From the NCBI RefSeq assembly GCF_007748175.1, contig NZ_CP037422.1:3664020-3728019 (forward strand): a DNA stretch of 64,000 nt, in the 5' to 3' direction. This DNA is from Gimesia aquarii. Lineage in GTDB: Bacteria > Planctomycetota > Planctomycetia > Planctomycetales > Planctomycetaceae. Both the position numbers and the translations under genes were made by a program. Under the pieces are notes generated by a model. The model had not been told where the DNA came from. It worked only from the letters and a program-made list of their open reading frames with translations, and made no database searches. Of the stretch, positions 21,117 to 30,522 are shown piece after piece. Each line of letters begins with the position of its first letter. The first letter of the stretch is position 1.

Positions 21117-21521
21117 TTGCTTGTTGAAATGGAGTTATCTCGCATTATTATCAGCGAGATTGGTGACCAGCAGGTGATTTATCTGCGCGAAGTGAATGGG
21201 GAACGTATCTTTCCGATCCTGATTGGTATTTTTGAAGCAACTACCATTGACCGTCGCGTGAATCAGGAATTCTCACCTCAGCGTCCCTTAACACATGACT
21301 TGTTAAAAAATACGATTGAATCACTGGGTGGGAGGCTCACAGATATTGTGATCACACATCTGGAAGACCACACTTACTATGCAATGTTACGAGTCGATCA
21401 GAATGGAGAATTGGTAGAAATTGACAGTCGTCCCAGCGATGCGATTGCCTTATCGATTCATTACGATCCACCTGTTCCGATCTTCGTCCATGAATCCGTG
21501 CTGGAGCAGACTTCCAAGTAA
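21117..21521 (+). CDS. Bifunctional nuclease family protein (DUF151)
   Basis: The 134-residue product has the DUF151/BFN pattern: an N-terminal ELSRIIISE strand, VIYLREVNGERIFPILIGIFEATTI, RPLTHDLLKNTIESLGG, and the acidic RPSDAIALS motif near the end. Family members are reported as nucleases with RNase and DNase activity. The TTG at 21117 is taken as the start because AGGAGG at 21106-21111 sits five bases before it; the in-frame ATG at 21129 would place the site 17 bases away. A TATAAT at 21018-21023 could be part of its promoter. A strong terminator follows. Confidence 0.9.
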   Translation: MLVEMELSRIIISEIGDQQVIYLREVNGERIFPILIGIFEATTIDRRVNQEFSPQRPLTHDLLKNTIESLGGRLTDIVITHLEDHTYYAMLRVDQNGELVEIDSRPSDAIALSIHYDPPVPIFVHESVLEQTSK

Positions 21522-21554
21522 ACCACTAAAGGAATTCATAAAAAAACACTACGA

Positions 21555-21594
21555 TAAAAAAGGCTCTTCCGATTATAGTCTTCGGAAGAGCCTT
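21555..21594. terminator. Bidirectional terminator between DUF151 and NagB-like genes
   Basis: AAGGCTCTTCCGA at 21560-21572 and TCGGAAGAGCCTT at 21582-21594 form a perfect 13-bp stem. On the minus strand it is followed by six T residues (21560-21555), a textbook terminator for the gene ending at 21615. On the plus strand the T tract is weaker but may also end the DUF151 transcript. Confidence 0.85.
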
Positions 21595-21614
21595 GTATTG
21601 ATTTTCAGTATCTA

Positions 21615-22565
21615 CTAGTTGCAATCCGCGACCAATGGTCCAGCCAATTCATCTAAAATAATCAGACGACCGGGTTGCTTTGTCATGTATGTGGAAGGAA
21701 TCCAACTCGTCGGTTCGTGTCGTAATGTCATCCAGACGCTCATTCCCTGCCACTGCATCCCCCGTGAGAAGATACCATCACAGCCACCAATAATCTTATC
21801 GGCGTTCAGGAAACAGCCAGGGCCAATCGTGTTAGCATATGCGGGCACGAGAGTCGTGCGACTTTTGAAGCTTGTCACTGCATTCTGTTCGATGGTGAGC
21901 GGATGCAGTTTTGCACCAATCCGGTGAGTTTGAGCCTGCCACTCCTCTTCAGAATCGAATTCACCTGCAAATTGAGGTTCCCAGAACGCAATATGGCAGA
22001 CTCGACCAATTCCAAAAATCACGCCCAGTTTTGCACCCGCTGATCGCAACTCACCAATTTTATCGGCATAGGTTGGTAGTACATCTGCGGTAGCAAAGTG
22101 CCTTTGGCTCTCAGGAACAGTCAAATCACCCAGGGGGCCATAAAAGGCATCCTTCATTGCGAACTGAAATGCTCCCGGATTGGTAGGAGGCAATGTGTTT
22201 CCATCCGCATCACTCCATTCATCCATGTTAAATCCGTAAACATGATCACAGGAAACGCCCCACTCTTTCAGGAAGAAAACAGCCCAACGATACATACCCA
22301 TTGGTCCCACAGGCAGAATCAACGCCAGTTTCTCTCCTGCATCGCGTGACTGCTTAATCGTTAATGCAATTTCATGGCCCATAATTGTATCGAAGTCGGT
22401 TACACTTCCACACATTACTGGTTCGAAGTCTTTGTGCCACCAAGACTGGCGATCTGTAATGGACGCCGGATCCGCGTTCATGCATTGATCAATTTTTGCC
22501 AGATCCCAGCCAGCTGGAAAATAACCTTCCATCATGGAACCGGCAATCGTACTCATTAAATCCAT
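21615..22565 (-). CDS. Glucosamine-6-phosphate deaminase/isomerase-like protein
   Basis: The 316-residue protein belongs to the NagB/6-phosphogluconolactonase fold. FNMDEW matches the FNLDEY segment carrying the catalytic Asp of Nag[12 protein letters not shown] corresponds to the phosphate loop, and [13 protein letters not shown] aligns with GIGxDGHIAFNEP. In the latter the conserved Asp before Gly-His is replaced by Val and Gly by Cys, while the catalytic His remains. The enzyme may act on a different sugar phosphate, or deaminase chemistry may be lost. It is longer than E. coli NagB (266). It is transcribed alone and converges with the DUF151 gene. Confidence 0.75.
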   Translation of the reverse strand: MDLMSTIAGSMMEGYFPAGWDLAKIDQCMNADPASITDRQSWWHKDFEPVMCGSVTDFDTIMGHEIALTIKQSRDAGEKLALILPVGPMGMYRWAVFFLKEWGVSCDHVYGFNMDEWSDADGNTLPPTNPGAFQFAMKDAFYGPLGDLTVPESQRHFATADVLPTYADKIGELRSAGAKLGVIFGIGRVCHIAFWEPQFAGEFDSEEEWQAQTHRIGAKLHPLTIEQNAVTSFKSRTTLVPAYANTIGPGCFLNADKIIGGCDGIFSRGMQWQGMSVWMTLRHEPTSWIPSTYMTKQPGRLIILDELAGPLVADCN

Positions 22566-23062
22566 AACTGTTCCCTTCTCAATCCAAACTCACAATTTTT
22601 TCAAACTCTGGAAAACGTCAAAAACCCCTAATTTCTAACGATTATTTCAAAATTCGGTTTCAGGCGTGGATTTTAGCATAGACAGAAAATGAAAACAGGA
22701 AACAGAAGGCTATGATTTCATAAACAAAAGAATAATTAAACCAACACTTTAAGAGCGATAAACATCTTGAATTCTCTCATCGAAATAGTTCTAATAGATT
22801 TGCTGAATTGATTGTTCTCCCAGGCAATCAATCCTGCCTGAAAATGACCTTCCTTACAACCCGAATATTTTATCTTTACGATAATTATCAACCTGCCTGA
22901 TTGAACAATAGAGTCCTCTCTGTTGTCATAAACAAGGGGCTTTTATTGATAAATGTCCAGACTGACTTTTTTGGAATTGAAAGCAATCCCTATATAGTCC
23001 GATGGATATTCTATTGAATAAACTCCCTTGCTGCGGTTCATCCAACCGGAGAAATAAAAACG
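22566..23062. other. Divergent region with overlapping hairpins
   Basis: The 497-base region between the NagB-like gene and the RND operon has no gene. ATTGATTG (22807-22814) pairs with CAATCAAT (22825-22832). The overlapping CAGGCA (22821-22826) pairs with TGCCTG (22835-22840). The two cannot form together, and no T run follows. Confidence 0.3.
22971..22998 (+). promoter_or_regulatory. Candidate promoter of the RND efflux operon
   Basis: TTGGAA at 22971-22976 and TATAGT at 22993-22998 are 16 bases apart (4 of 6 and 5 of 6 matches), about 65 bases before the adaptor gene's ATG. Confidence 0.35.
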
Positions 23063-24265
23063 ATGAAAGTACTGATTGCCCCAGCCTGTACAGCTCTGGC
23101 TATGATTATTGGCTGGTTAGTTTATGAACAGTCTCTACAAGAGACTCAGACGGCTCCTAAAACCATCATCACCCAACCCATTGCCGTGCAGGTGACCCGT
23201 TCCACCGAAAAATCTCTTGAAAAGCGCATTAACCTCGTAGGTAATCTTGAAGCCGGATCACAAGTTGAGATTCGGACCAAGCACAGCGGGTACATTAAAT
23301 CGATGCCATTTAATGTAGGAGATCAAATTAAGGCAGGGGATATCATTCTGGAGTTAGATGACTCTGAAAACCAGGAACTGGTCATTAAATCAAAAGCCGC
23401 ACTCACAGTTGCGAAAGCACAGTTGAAGGCACAAATCACCGCTCAAGAACTGACTCAAAAAGAACATGAGAGATTATCACTGCTTAAAAAAACAGGAGTC
23501 AGCACGGTACAGCAAATGGAAGAAGCGGTCGCGAATATGGCCATCGCGAAAGCGCAGACGGAACTCGAACAAGCAAGAGTTGAACAGGCAGAATCGGGGC
23601 TTGAGCAAAGCCGCCTGCGTCTGCAGGAAAACCAAATCCTGGCTCCCACAAACGGCTTTGTGGCAGAACGTCTGGTTGACGTGGGTGATTTGGCCAAACC
23701 CGACGTCGCTTTGATGAAGATTGTCAATCTGGATACGGTCCGCACGATCGTGCATATCATCGAAAAAGATTATGAAGACGTCAAACTCGGCCAGAAAGCT
23801 GTCATTTCCGTAGACACCTTCCCCGATAGAACATTTTCCGGCCATGTTTTACGCAAAGCACCTGTGTTGGATCCACAGACGCGGACTGCTGCGGTACACA
23901 TCGAAATCCCCAACAAAGATTTCTCATTGAAACCGGGCATGCATGCGCGCGTTCAAATTGTGTTTGAACAACGCCACAAAGCCAAAGTACTACCAGTCGC
24001 TTCCCTGACGCGCCGCAAAGATGGGCCTGGATCGGCAGTTTATATCATTGATGGAAACCCGCCGGTTACTGAAATACGTAACATTGAAGTCGGCATCAAT
24101 GATGGTGAGCTGGTCGAGATTCTTTCCGGAATTAATTCGGGAGATCTTGTGATTACGCTTGGAAATCGACTTGTCGATGAAGGCCAAACAGTCACTCCCG
24201 TTGAAGTCCCCATGGACGAGGTTCTTCAATCACCACTGCCTTTGCCGCAGAAAACGAATTTGTGA
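23063..24265 (+). CDS. RND efflux periplasmic adaptor subunit
   Basis: The 400-residue protein is an AcrA/HlyD-type membrane fusion protein that bridges the inner-membrane pump and an outer-membrane channel. It has an N-terminal anchor (APACTALAMIIGWLVYE), a biotinyl-lipoyl half-motif (GSQVEIRTKHSGYIKSM, VGDQIKAGDIILELD), a long coiled-coil hairpin (about residues 105-195), the return lipoyl half (LAPTNGFVAERLVDVGD), and beta-barrel and membrane-proximal domains (PGMHARVQI, VEIRNIEVG-like end). GGAGAAA precedes the ATG. It is 49 bases upstream of the pump gene. No TolC-like gene is nearby, so the outer-membrane partner must be encoded elsewhere. Confidence 0.93.
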   Translation: MKVLIAPACTALAMIIGWLVYEQSLQETQTAPKTIITQPIAVQVTRSTEKSLEKRINLVGNLEAGSQVEIRTKHSGYIKSMPFNVGDQIKAGDIILELDDSENQELVIKSKAALTVAKAQLKAQITAQELTQKEHERLSLLKKTGVSTVQQMEEAVANMAIAKAQTELEQARVEQAESGLEQSRLRLQENQILAPTNGFVAERLVDVGDLAKPDVALMKIVNLDTVRTIVHIIEKDYEDVKLGQKAVISVDTFPDRTFSGHVLRKAPVLDPQTRTAAVHIEIPNKDFSLKPGMHARVQIVFEQRHKAKVLPVASLTRRKDGPGSAVYIIDGNPPVTEIRNIEVGINDGELVEILSGINSGDLVITLGNRLVDEGQTVTPVEVPMDEVLQSPLPLPQKTNL

Positions 24266-24314
24266 TTTGGATCGTCTTCTTTTAAATTGATGATCAATGA
24301 TTGAAGATTAATAT

Positions 24315-27300
24315 ATGTCCCTGACAAGACTGGCAGTTCACCGACCGATCACGACACTGATGGCCTCTCTGGTATTGGTCATGCTGGGTTGTGTTTCGTT
24401 GTCACAACTGGCAGTGGACCTGATGCCGGATATTCAAAATCCAAGCGTGAGTGTGATCACGATTTACAAAGGTGCCGGCCCCAGTGAAGCAGAAACGCTC
24501 ATTACACGCCCCATCGAACAAACTCTCAGTTCAGTCGCCGGCGTGGAAAACATTCTCAGCAGCAGCGTCGAGGGAAGCAGCACCGTTCGCCTGCAATTCC
24601 AATGGGGAACAGATCTGAATCTGGCGATCAATGAAGTCCGTGATTCGCTGAACAAGTTAAGAAATTCCCTACCTGAGGGTGCTGAGGACCCTTACATTCG
24701 CCATTTTGATGTTGCTGATAGCCCAATCATCTATTTCGGTCTTAATAGCGAACTCGACCCGATCACCCTGACCCGCGTCACAGAAAATCAAATTATTCCC
24801 CAGTTTGAGCAGTTGGATGGTGTGGCCCGAGTGCGCATGCGAGGAGGGATTGAACGAGAGATTCAGATCAATCTGGATCGGAGTAAACTTGAATCTCTGA
24901 ACATGGGCGTCAATGAAGTCATCAACGCTTTACAGCAAGATAATATCAATCAACCCGCAGGAAATTTTGAAGAAGGACATCTCAATTTACATATTCGCAG
25001 CCAGGGAGAATTCACCAGCCTGGAACAAATTGAGAATACTGTAGTACGTGAAAAAGCAGGCGCGACCGTTCGCGTGCGTGATGTTGCCGATGTTGTCGAC
25101 GGAGAAAAAGAACGTACCGAGTTAACTCGTATGAACGGGCAGCCCGGTATTCTACTCTACGTTTATAAACAGTCTGGCGCCAATACGATCAGTGTGAGCG
25201 ACCTTGTTCGAAAGCAAATTGAGCGCGTTAATAAATCGTCTTCGGACGTAAATCTCAGTATTCGTGTTGATAAAGCTGAATTTATTCGACAATCGATTGC
25301 CAATATTCAAGAAGCGGCGCTTTATGGAATGGGCCTTGCGTTTCTAGTACTCATTCTCTTTCTACGAAGCTTCCGTAGCATGCTGGTGATCGGTGTATGT
25401 ATGCCACTCTCTGTATTGGCAACATTTATTCTGATTTACTTTCAAGGTTTCACTCTGAATATCATCTCCTTTGGCGGCCTCGCTCTTGGTGTCGGTCTCC
25501 TGGTGGACAATTCGATTGTGGTTCTGGAAAGTATTTTCCGCAAACGGGAAGAAGGACTTGATCCTATTGCAGCTGCCATTGAAGGAACAGCTGAAGTTTC
25601 TGCTGCCATTGTTGCCAGCACATTGACGACACTCATTATCTTCCTGCCGTTGGTATTTATTCAGGGCGCGACAGGAATTCTATTACATCAACTGGCGTGG
25701 GTTGTTTCGTTCTCGTTAATCTGCTCTTTATTTGCTAGTCTGACACTGACTCCTGTGATGAGCGCTTACTGGATTCCGGCCGAGACAAAAAAAGTTCGCT
25801 CCAAATGGTCCAAACCCTGGTTTGCCACCATCGAAACCTTCCATAATACAAATCATAAGATTCTACTGTTTCTGGAACGAATTTATGAGCGAATTCTACG
25901 TTTCAGCTTAAAACACTCAACGATGACCGGTTTCACTTTATTAGTATGTTTCACCGCGACTCTAGGCTTATCTCCACGTATCAAAACTGAGTTTTTACCG
26001 AAGACAGATGAAGCAACCGTCAATGTATTTTCGAGAATGGCAGCCGGTATCCAACTCAAAAAGTTGGACCAGCAAACACGTATACTTGAACAGGCAACAA
26101 TCAAATCAGTTCCAGAAGCAGTCGCCATCGCCTCATTCATCGGTGATAGTGCGGATGATGCAGACCGCTGGAATCGAACTACGTTGCGAATTCAACTCTC
26201 ACCTCGGAGTGAACGAAAACGAGGTATCGAAGAGATTCGAAAAGCCCTCGATGATGCTATTGGTCCCGTTCCCGGCATGAAATTCCAGGTGAAAGCGCAA
26301 ACGGAAATGATGCTGATGAGAATGATCAGCCGCAGAGGAGGTGGTGATCTGGTAGTCCAGGTTGCAGGGCACAATCTACAGCTATCACAAAAAATCGTAG
26401 AACAAGTCGTTGAGGTCATGAAACAAATCCCCGGTCTAATCAACGTGGAAGCGGAAATCTCAGACCAACGTCCTGAAATGACCGCTTCTATTGACCGAGA
26501 TAAAGCTGGGCTTCTCAAAATTAGTGTGCAGGATATTGCACAGACCCTTGAAACTACGATTCAGGGAACTGAAGCGACTCTCTACCGCGAAGATGGCGAT
26601 GAATTCTCGGTAGTCGTTCGGCTTCGTGAAACAGACCGCGATCGTCTTTCAGATGTACAACAAGTGGGTGTCACAACAGAAACAGGTCGTACGATTCCAC
26701 TTAAAAATCTGCTGCAATTTAAAACTGATGAAGCACCTGTTGTGATCGAACGCCAGGACCAGCAACGTGTCTTAAGAATCTTTGCCGATGTGGAAGGCAG
26801 AGATCTGGGAAGTATCGTTCCCGAGTTAGAACAGCATTTGAACTCCATCCAAATTCCTGCAGGATTTTCAATTCGAGTCGCCGGTGACTGGGAATCACAA
26901 CAGAAAAGTTTTGATGCATTAAAGCAAGGATTTGTCCTAGCCATCATATTGATGTATATGGTCATGGCTTCACAGTATGAATCGCTGAGAGATCCATTTT
27001 ACATCCTGTTCTCTGTTCCACTTGGAATGATTGGTGTGATCTGGGTCTTTGTGTTTACTGAAACGACATTAAATGTTCAATCCTTCATTGGCATCGTCGT
27101 TCTTTCCGGTATCGTTGTGAACAATGCAATCGTGCTTGTGGATTACATCAATCAGCTCCGTAGACGCTTTCCCGACAAACCGCTTACCCAACTGATCATC
27201 CAGGCAGCCACTCGGCGATTTCGCCCCATTCTGATGACCACTTTGACCACAGTTCTGGCAATGATCCCCATTGCACTGGGCTGGGGAGAAGGCGGGGAAT

Positions 27301-27479
27301 TACAGGCACCAATGGCTCGTGTTGTCGTAGGCGGGCTGTGTGCTGGTACGATTATTACGTTACTCGCCATTCCTTTGATTTATCAGACATGCACAGGGCC
27401 TGTTACAAAAAAAGTAAAAGAAAAGCATCAAGTACGCTCTGAAAATCCCCCCCTCGGTCAGGCAATAAAATCTACCTGA
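24315..27479 (+). CDS. RND family efflux transporter, inner-membrane pump
   Basis: The 1054-residue protein has the AcrB plan: one N-terminal helix (VHRPITTLMASLVLVML), a large periplasmic porter loop, six helices (residues about 335-560), a second porter loop, and a last set of helices. The start GAGPSEAETLITRPIEQTLS is typical. Helix 4 has GLLVDNSIVVLESI, carrying one acidic residue of the proton relay (Asp-Asn rather than the Asp-Asp of AcrB). Helix 10 has GIVVNNAIVLVDYIN. Drugs, lipids or metals cannot be distinguished from sequence; the motif set is that of the general HAE-type pumps rather than CusA. It forms an operon with the upstream adaptor. Confidence 0.93.
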   Translation: MSLTRLAVHRPITTLMASLVLVMLGCVSLSQLAVDLMPDIQNPSVSVITIYKGAGPSEAETLITRPIEQTLSSVAGVENILSSSVEGSSTVRLQFQWGTDLNLAINEVRDSLNKLRNSLPEGAEDPYIRHFDVADSPIIYFGLNSELDPITLTRVTENQIIPQFEQLDGVARVRMRGGIEREIQINLDRSKLESLNMGVNEVINALQQDNINQPAGNFEEGHLNLHIRSQGEFTSLEQIENTVVREKAGATVRVRDVADVVDGEKERTELTRMNGQPGILLYVYKQSGANTISVSDLVRKQIERVNKSSSDVNLSIRVDKAEFIRQSIANIQEAALYGMGLAFLVLILFLRSFRSMLVIGVCMPLSVLATFILIYFQGFTLNIISFGGLALGVGLLVDNSIVVLESIFRKREEGLDPIAAAIEGTAEVSAAIVASTLTTLIIFLPLVFIQGATGILLHQLAWVVSFSLICSLFASLTLTPVMSAYWIPAETKKVRSKWSKPWFATIETFHNTNHKILLFLERIYERILRFSLKHSTMTGFTLLVCFTATLGLSPRIKTEFLPKTDEATVNVFSRMAAGIQLKKLDQQTRILEQATIKSVPEAVAIASFIGDSADDADRWNRTTLRIQLSPRSERKRGIEEIRKALDDAIGPVPGMKFQVKAQTEMMLMRMISRRGGGDLVVQVAGHNLQLSQKIVEQVVEVMKQIPGLINVEAEISDQRPEMTASIDRDKAGLLKISVQDIAQTLETTIQGTEATLYREDGDEFSVVVRLRETDRDRLSDVQQVGVTTETGRTIPLKNLLQFKTDEAPVVIERQDQQRVLRIFADVEGRDLGSIVPELEQHLNSIQIPAGFSIRVAGDWESQQKSFDALKQGFVLAIILMYMVMASQYESLRDPFYILFSVPLGMIGVIWVFVFTETTLNVQSFIGIVVLSGIVVNNAIVLVDYINQLRRRFPDKPLTQLIIQAATRRFRPILMTTLTTVLAMIPIALGWGEGGELQAPMARVVVGGLCAGTIITLLAIPLIYQTCTGPVTKKVKEKHQVRSENPPLGQAIKST

Positions 27480-27643
27480 ATATGACGGCAACCCCCGTCC
27501 TACGATAGCATCAAATCAGTCAGAATGTCTATAATACGCCACTAAAGGATGAGCAGACATTTCCGCTTCAGTTCTTGTGTTGCATACTACAATCAGATTA
27601 GCATCTATTTCATCTGTGGGCCCTTGGACAGTCATTCCGATTT

Positions 27644-28924
27644 ATGATGAATCAAAAACCTTCTCTCATTTCCGAACCGATTCCTTACAAAACAATTTTT
27701 CCCTGGTTGCATCTATTTCGCATCTTTCGACTGGCCGTCGATTTTCAGAAAATAATGCTAGCTTCGGCAGCATTTTTACTTTTACTCCTGGGAAATCAAC
27801 TGTTTAACACTCTTCCATTTGCCCCTCCTCAACAAGTAAGAGATGCAGAACAATTACTTCCACAAAACATCCAGTTCTATCCACAAACTTCGGATCGTTT
27901 TCTGCAACAGCGGCTAAATAGCATCAAGATACTAGGAGAGAATAGCAACTACACAATCTTTCATGAATTGAATGAAAGAACATTGCTGGAACCAATGTCA
28001 TCTTTTACAAGGCCCGTCTTTACACTTTTTAATGTTGGAACCAATTGGAGTTCCCTCGCTTACGCCACGACGCAACTACTCTGGGCCGTTATCGTATGGT
28101 CCCTGTTTGGCGGAGCCATTACTAGAATTGCTGCCATTCAATTTGCTCAAGATGAACACATTGGACTCAGAGCCGCGTTACGTTTCTCATCGAAACGCAT
28201 TCTTTCATTAGTGAGTGCTCCCTTGCTCCCTTTCGCCGGTATGGGATTTTTCTGGGTATTGTGCCTACTCATAGGCTTGCTCGGTTATATTCCAGGAGCC
28301 GGGGAAGTCATTGTTAGTTTGTTCTGGGGTCTTGCCTACCTGTTTGCATTTGTAATGAGTTTGATTCTGCTGGTTACCCTCGCTGGCTGGCCTTTAATGA
28401 TGGCCACGATCAGTGTCGAAGACAGTGATGGTTTTGACGGGTTGAGCCGTATCTTCAGTTACCTGTTTGGCCGCATCTGGTATTTCCTCTGGCTCGTGAT
28501 TGTCACCCTTTGCTATGGTGCTGTTTGCCTCTTCTTTGTGGAATTACTGCTCACATTTATCACCTACCTCTCTTACTGGGGAGTCACTTGGGGGCTAAGT
28601 GATGATACAACCAATCAATTATTTATGCCTAATCAGAATTCGCTCGCGAGAACCATTACTCTGGGATGGGGAAAGGTACTCAGTATTTTATTTTCCGGAT
28701 TCATCATCAGTTTTTTCTGGTCGGCAAATACTGTTATCTATTTTCTATTAAGAAAGTGTGATGATGGGACTCCAATCGATCACATCTACAATGCAGATGC
28801 GGACGAAGAACAAGCAGCTGATCTCCCCTTAGCGGGCGTTGCTAAATCGGGAGAACCAGTGATTGAGCGACCTGTAAATCCAGAGCAATCAGAAGAAAAA
28901 CCGGAAGACGAAGAAACGTCTTAG
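27644..28924 (+). CDS. Polytopic membrane protein of unknown function
   Basis: The 426-residue protein has about six hydrophobic segments: near residues 38-55, 140-160, 188-212, 225-255, 275-310 and 345-370. A long polar loop lies between the first two, and an acidic tail rich in Glu and Pro ends the protein. The segment ARTITLGWGKVLSILFSGFIISFFWS and the helix-adjacent SVEDSDGFDGLSRIFSYLFGRIW suggest a conserved family; from memory similar proteins occur in other planctomycetes, but I cannot assign a function. The start is one of two adjacent ATG codons (27644 or 27647). It follows the RND pump by 164 bases and may or may not be co-transcribed. Confidence 0.75.
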   Translation: MMNQKPSLISEPIPYKTIFPWLHLFRIFRLAVDFQKIMLASAAFLLLLLGNQLFNTLPFAPPQQVRDAEQLLPQNIQFYPQTSDRFLQQRLNSIKILGENSNYTIFHELNERTLLEPMSSFTRPVFTLFNVGTNWSSLAYATTQLLWAVIVWSLFGGAITRIAAIQFAQDEHIGLRAALRFSSKRILSLVSAPLLPFAGMGFFWVLCLLIGLLGYIPGAGEVIVSLFWGLAYLFAFVMSLILLVTLAGWPLMMATISVEDSDGFDGLSRIFSYLFGRIWYFLWLVIVTLCYGAVCLFFVELLLTFITYLSYWGVTWGLSDDTTNQLFMPNQNSLARTITLGWGKVLSILFSGFIISFFWSANTVIYFLLRKCDDGTPIDHIYNADADEEQAADLPLAGVAKSGEPVIERPVNPEQSEEKPEDEETS

Positions 28925-29011
28925 AAATAAGATATCAAGGCTAAACTAATAGTTAAAATTAATCTCTCTCATATCAGATCCGGAGAGACGTCAGCACTTT
29001 TCAATACCGTT

Positions 29012-30184
29012 CTACCAGCGAAATAATCCGGTCCCCCAGGCAAGGCCTGCTCCAAAACCACTAAGCAGAACGGTATCGCCTCGGTTAATCAGACCAGCCT
29101 GAAATGCTTCATCAAGTACAATTGGAATCGATCCCGCAGAGGTATTTCCATACTTGCTCAAGTTGTTAAATACCTTTTCACGAGGAATTCCCAATTGTTC
29201 ACAAGCCGAATCAATAATTCGAATATTGGCCTGATGCATCAAAAACAAATCGATCTCATGCACACTCATACCAGTTTTGGTTAACATCAGGTCAATAGAG
29301 TCGGCGACAGTTCTGACAGCCCATTTAAAGACACTACGACCATCCATACTTAAAAAATGGCGACCATCTTTGATGTCTTCTACCGTAGCAGGATTACGTG
29401 TACCACCGGCAGGACGATCTAATAATGAGGAACCGCTGCCATCCGAACCAGTCTGATAGCAAGTTAAACCCTGATGTGGATCCCCTTTCGCCAGCAATAC
29501 GGCGCCTGCCCCATCGCCAAACAGAGGAGCAACGCGGCGATCTTCAGGATTAACAATACGACTGTTGCAATCTCCACCAATCACCAAAGCCAATTTACTG
29601 TTTCCTGTTGCCACGTATTGAGCGGCTGTGACGAGAGAATACATGAATCCTGCACAAGCAGCTTGTAAATCAATTGCGGGCGCATCAAGACCTAATCGAT
29701 CCTGAACCAGACAAGAAACCGAAGGACATTGATAGTCGGGTGTAAATGTCCCGACAATCAGCAAATCAATGTCTTCAGGACTGACACGTGCAGCACGAAT
29801 GGCTTTTTGTGCCGCTTCGTAACACAAGTCACTGGTCGCCATTTCTGGAGGGGCATGACGGCGTTCTAAGATACCAGTACGTTGCTCAATCCATTCCGGA
29901 TCAAAACCATAACGCTCCTGCAGGTCTTGATTGGTAACGATATTATTGGGTACGTAAGATCCACTCGAAACAATTTGTACTCCCAATAATGAATTAGTTC
30001 GTTGACTAATCACTTGGCGACCACGCTTACTCTCTATTTTCTTTTTATCAGATGACAATTTCACCTGTTGATTCAGAAGCCCAGACGCGTCCAAGACTGA
30101 TTCAAGATCAGAGGAATTGACTTGATTTTTGGTTTTATACTTTAAAGAAATTTTGTGCATTATTCTGACATCCTTATTCAGCAT
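29012..30184 (-). CDS. fabH: Beta-ketoacyl-ACP synthase III with N-terminal extension
   Basis: FabH starts fatty acid synthesis by condensing acetyl-CoA with malonyl-ACP. From about residue 66 the protein is a standard KAS III: IVSSGSYVPNNIVTN, WIEQRTGILERR, catalytic Cys in DLQAACAGFMYSL, His in FLMHQANIRII, Asn in NLSKYGNTSAGS, and a closing GFGAGLAWGTGLFRW. Total length is 390 residues against about 320 for the family. The extra 65 N-terminal residues are Lys/Ser-rich and lack a signal peptide. Starts at 30184 or 30160 are both possible. Typical partners plsX, fabD and acpP are not nearby. Confidence 0.92.
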   Translation of the reverse strand: MLNKDVRIMHKISLKYKTKNQVNSSDLESVLDASGLLNQQVKLSSDKKKIESKRGRQVISQRTNSLLGVQIVSSGSYVPNNIVTNQDLQERYGFDPEWIEQRTGILERRHAPPEMATSDLCYEAAQKAIRAARVSPEDIDLLIVGTFTPDYQCPSVSCLVQDRLGLDAPAIDLQAACAGFMYSLVTAAQYVATGNSKLALVIGGDCNSRIVNPEDRRVAPLFGDGAGAVLLAKGDPHQGLTCYQTGSDGSGSSLLDRPAGGTRNPATVEDIKDGRHFLSMDGRSVFKWAVRTVADSIDLMLTKTGMSVHEIDLFLMHQANIRIIDSACEQLGIPREKVFNNLSKYGNTSAGSIPIVLDEAFQAGLINRGDTVLLSGFGAGLAWGTGLFRW

Positions 30185-30522
30185 TTCCTGACCCCTGAAT
30201 CAATGTCAGAGCCCAGCCTCCATTCAACACGAATCCTATCGTGATGTAGCACAACTCCAATAGAACAGGCCACTTTCACCAAGTAAACCTGTCATAAATT
30301 CGATTCTGCACCGTTCACTAAGAACACTTAAGATTTTTTGTGAGAATAGAAATGATCGAGTCTCACTAATAATTGATGGTCATTATTATTTAACATTCTT
30401 GTAATGTTCGCAGAGTATAGCGTTTCATAAAATTGGAAACTAGCGAAATATAGAAAATTCCAGCTAAGGAATAAGATAGGTAAAATAACACCGCCTTCAA
30501 AATGAACATAAACACACATATT
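30185..30522. other. Intergenic region upstream of fabH
   Basis: This 338-base A+T-rich stretch carries only a weak inverted repeat, TAATAAT (30367-30373) with ATTATTA (30382-30388). I see no gene, clear promoter or terminator in it. Confidence 0.3.

Noticed and set aside
29012-30184. The FabH-like gene as OleA, which would complete an ole cluster
   Set aside because: The motifs WIEQRTGILERR, FLMHQANIRII and NLSKYGNTSAGS match KAS III rather than OleA, and the gene lies more than 16 kb from oleC/oleD.
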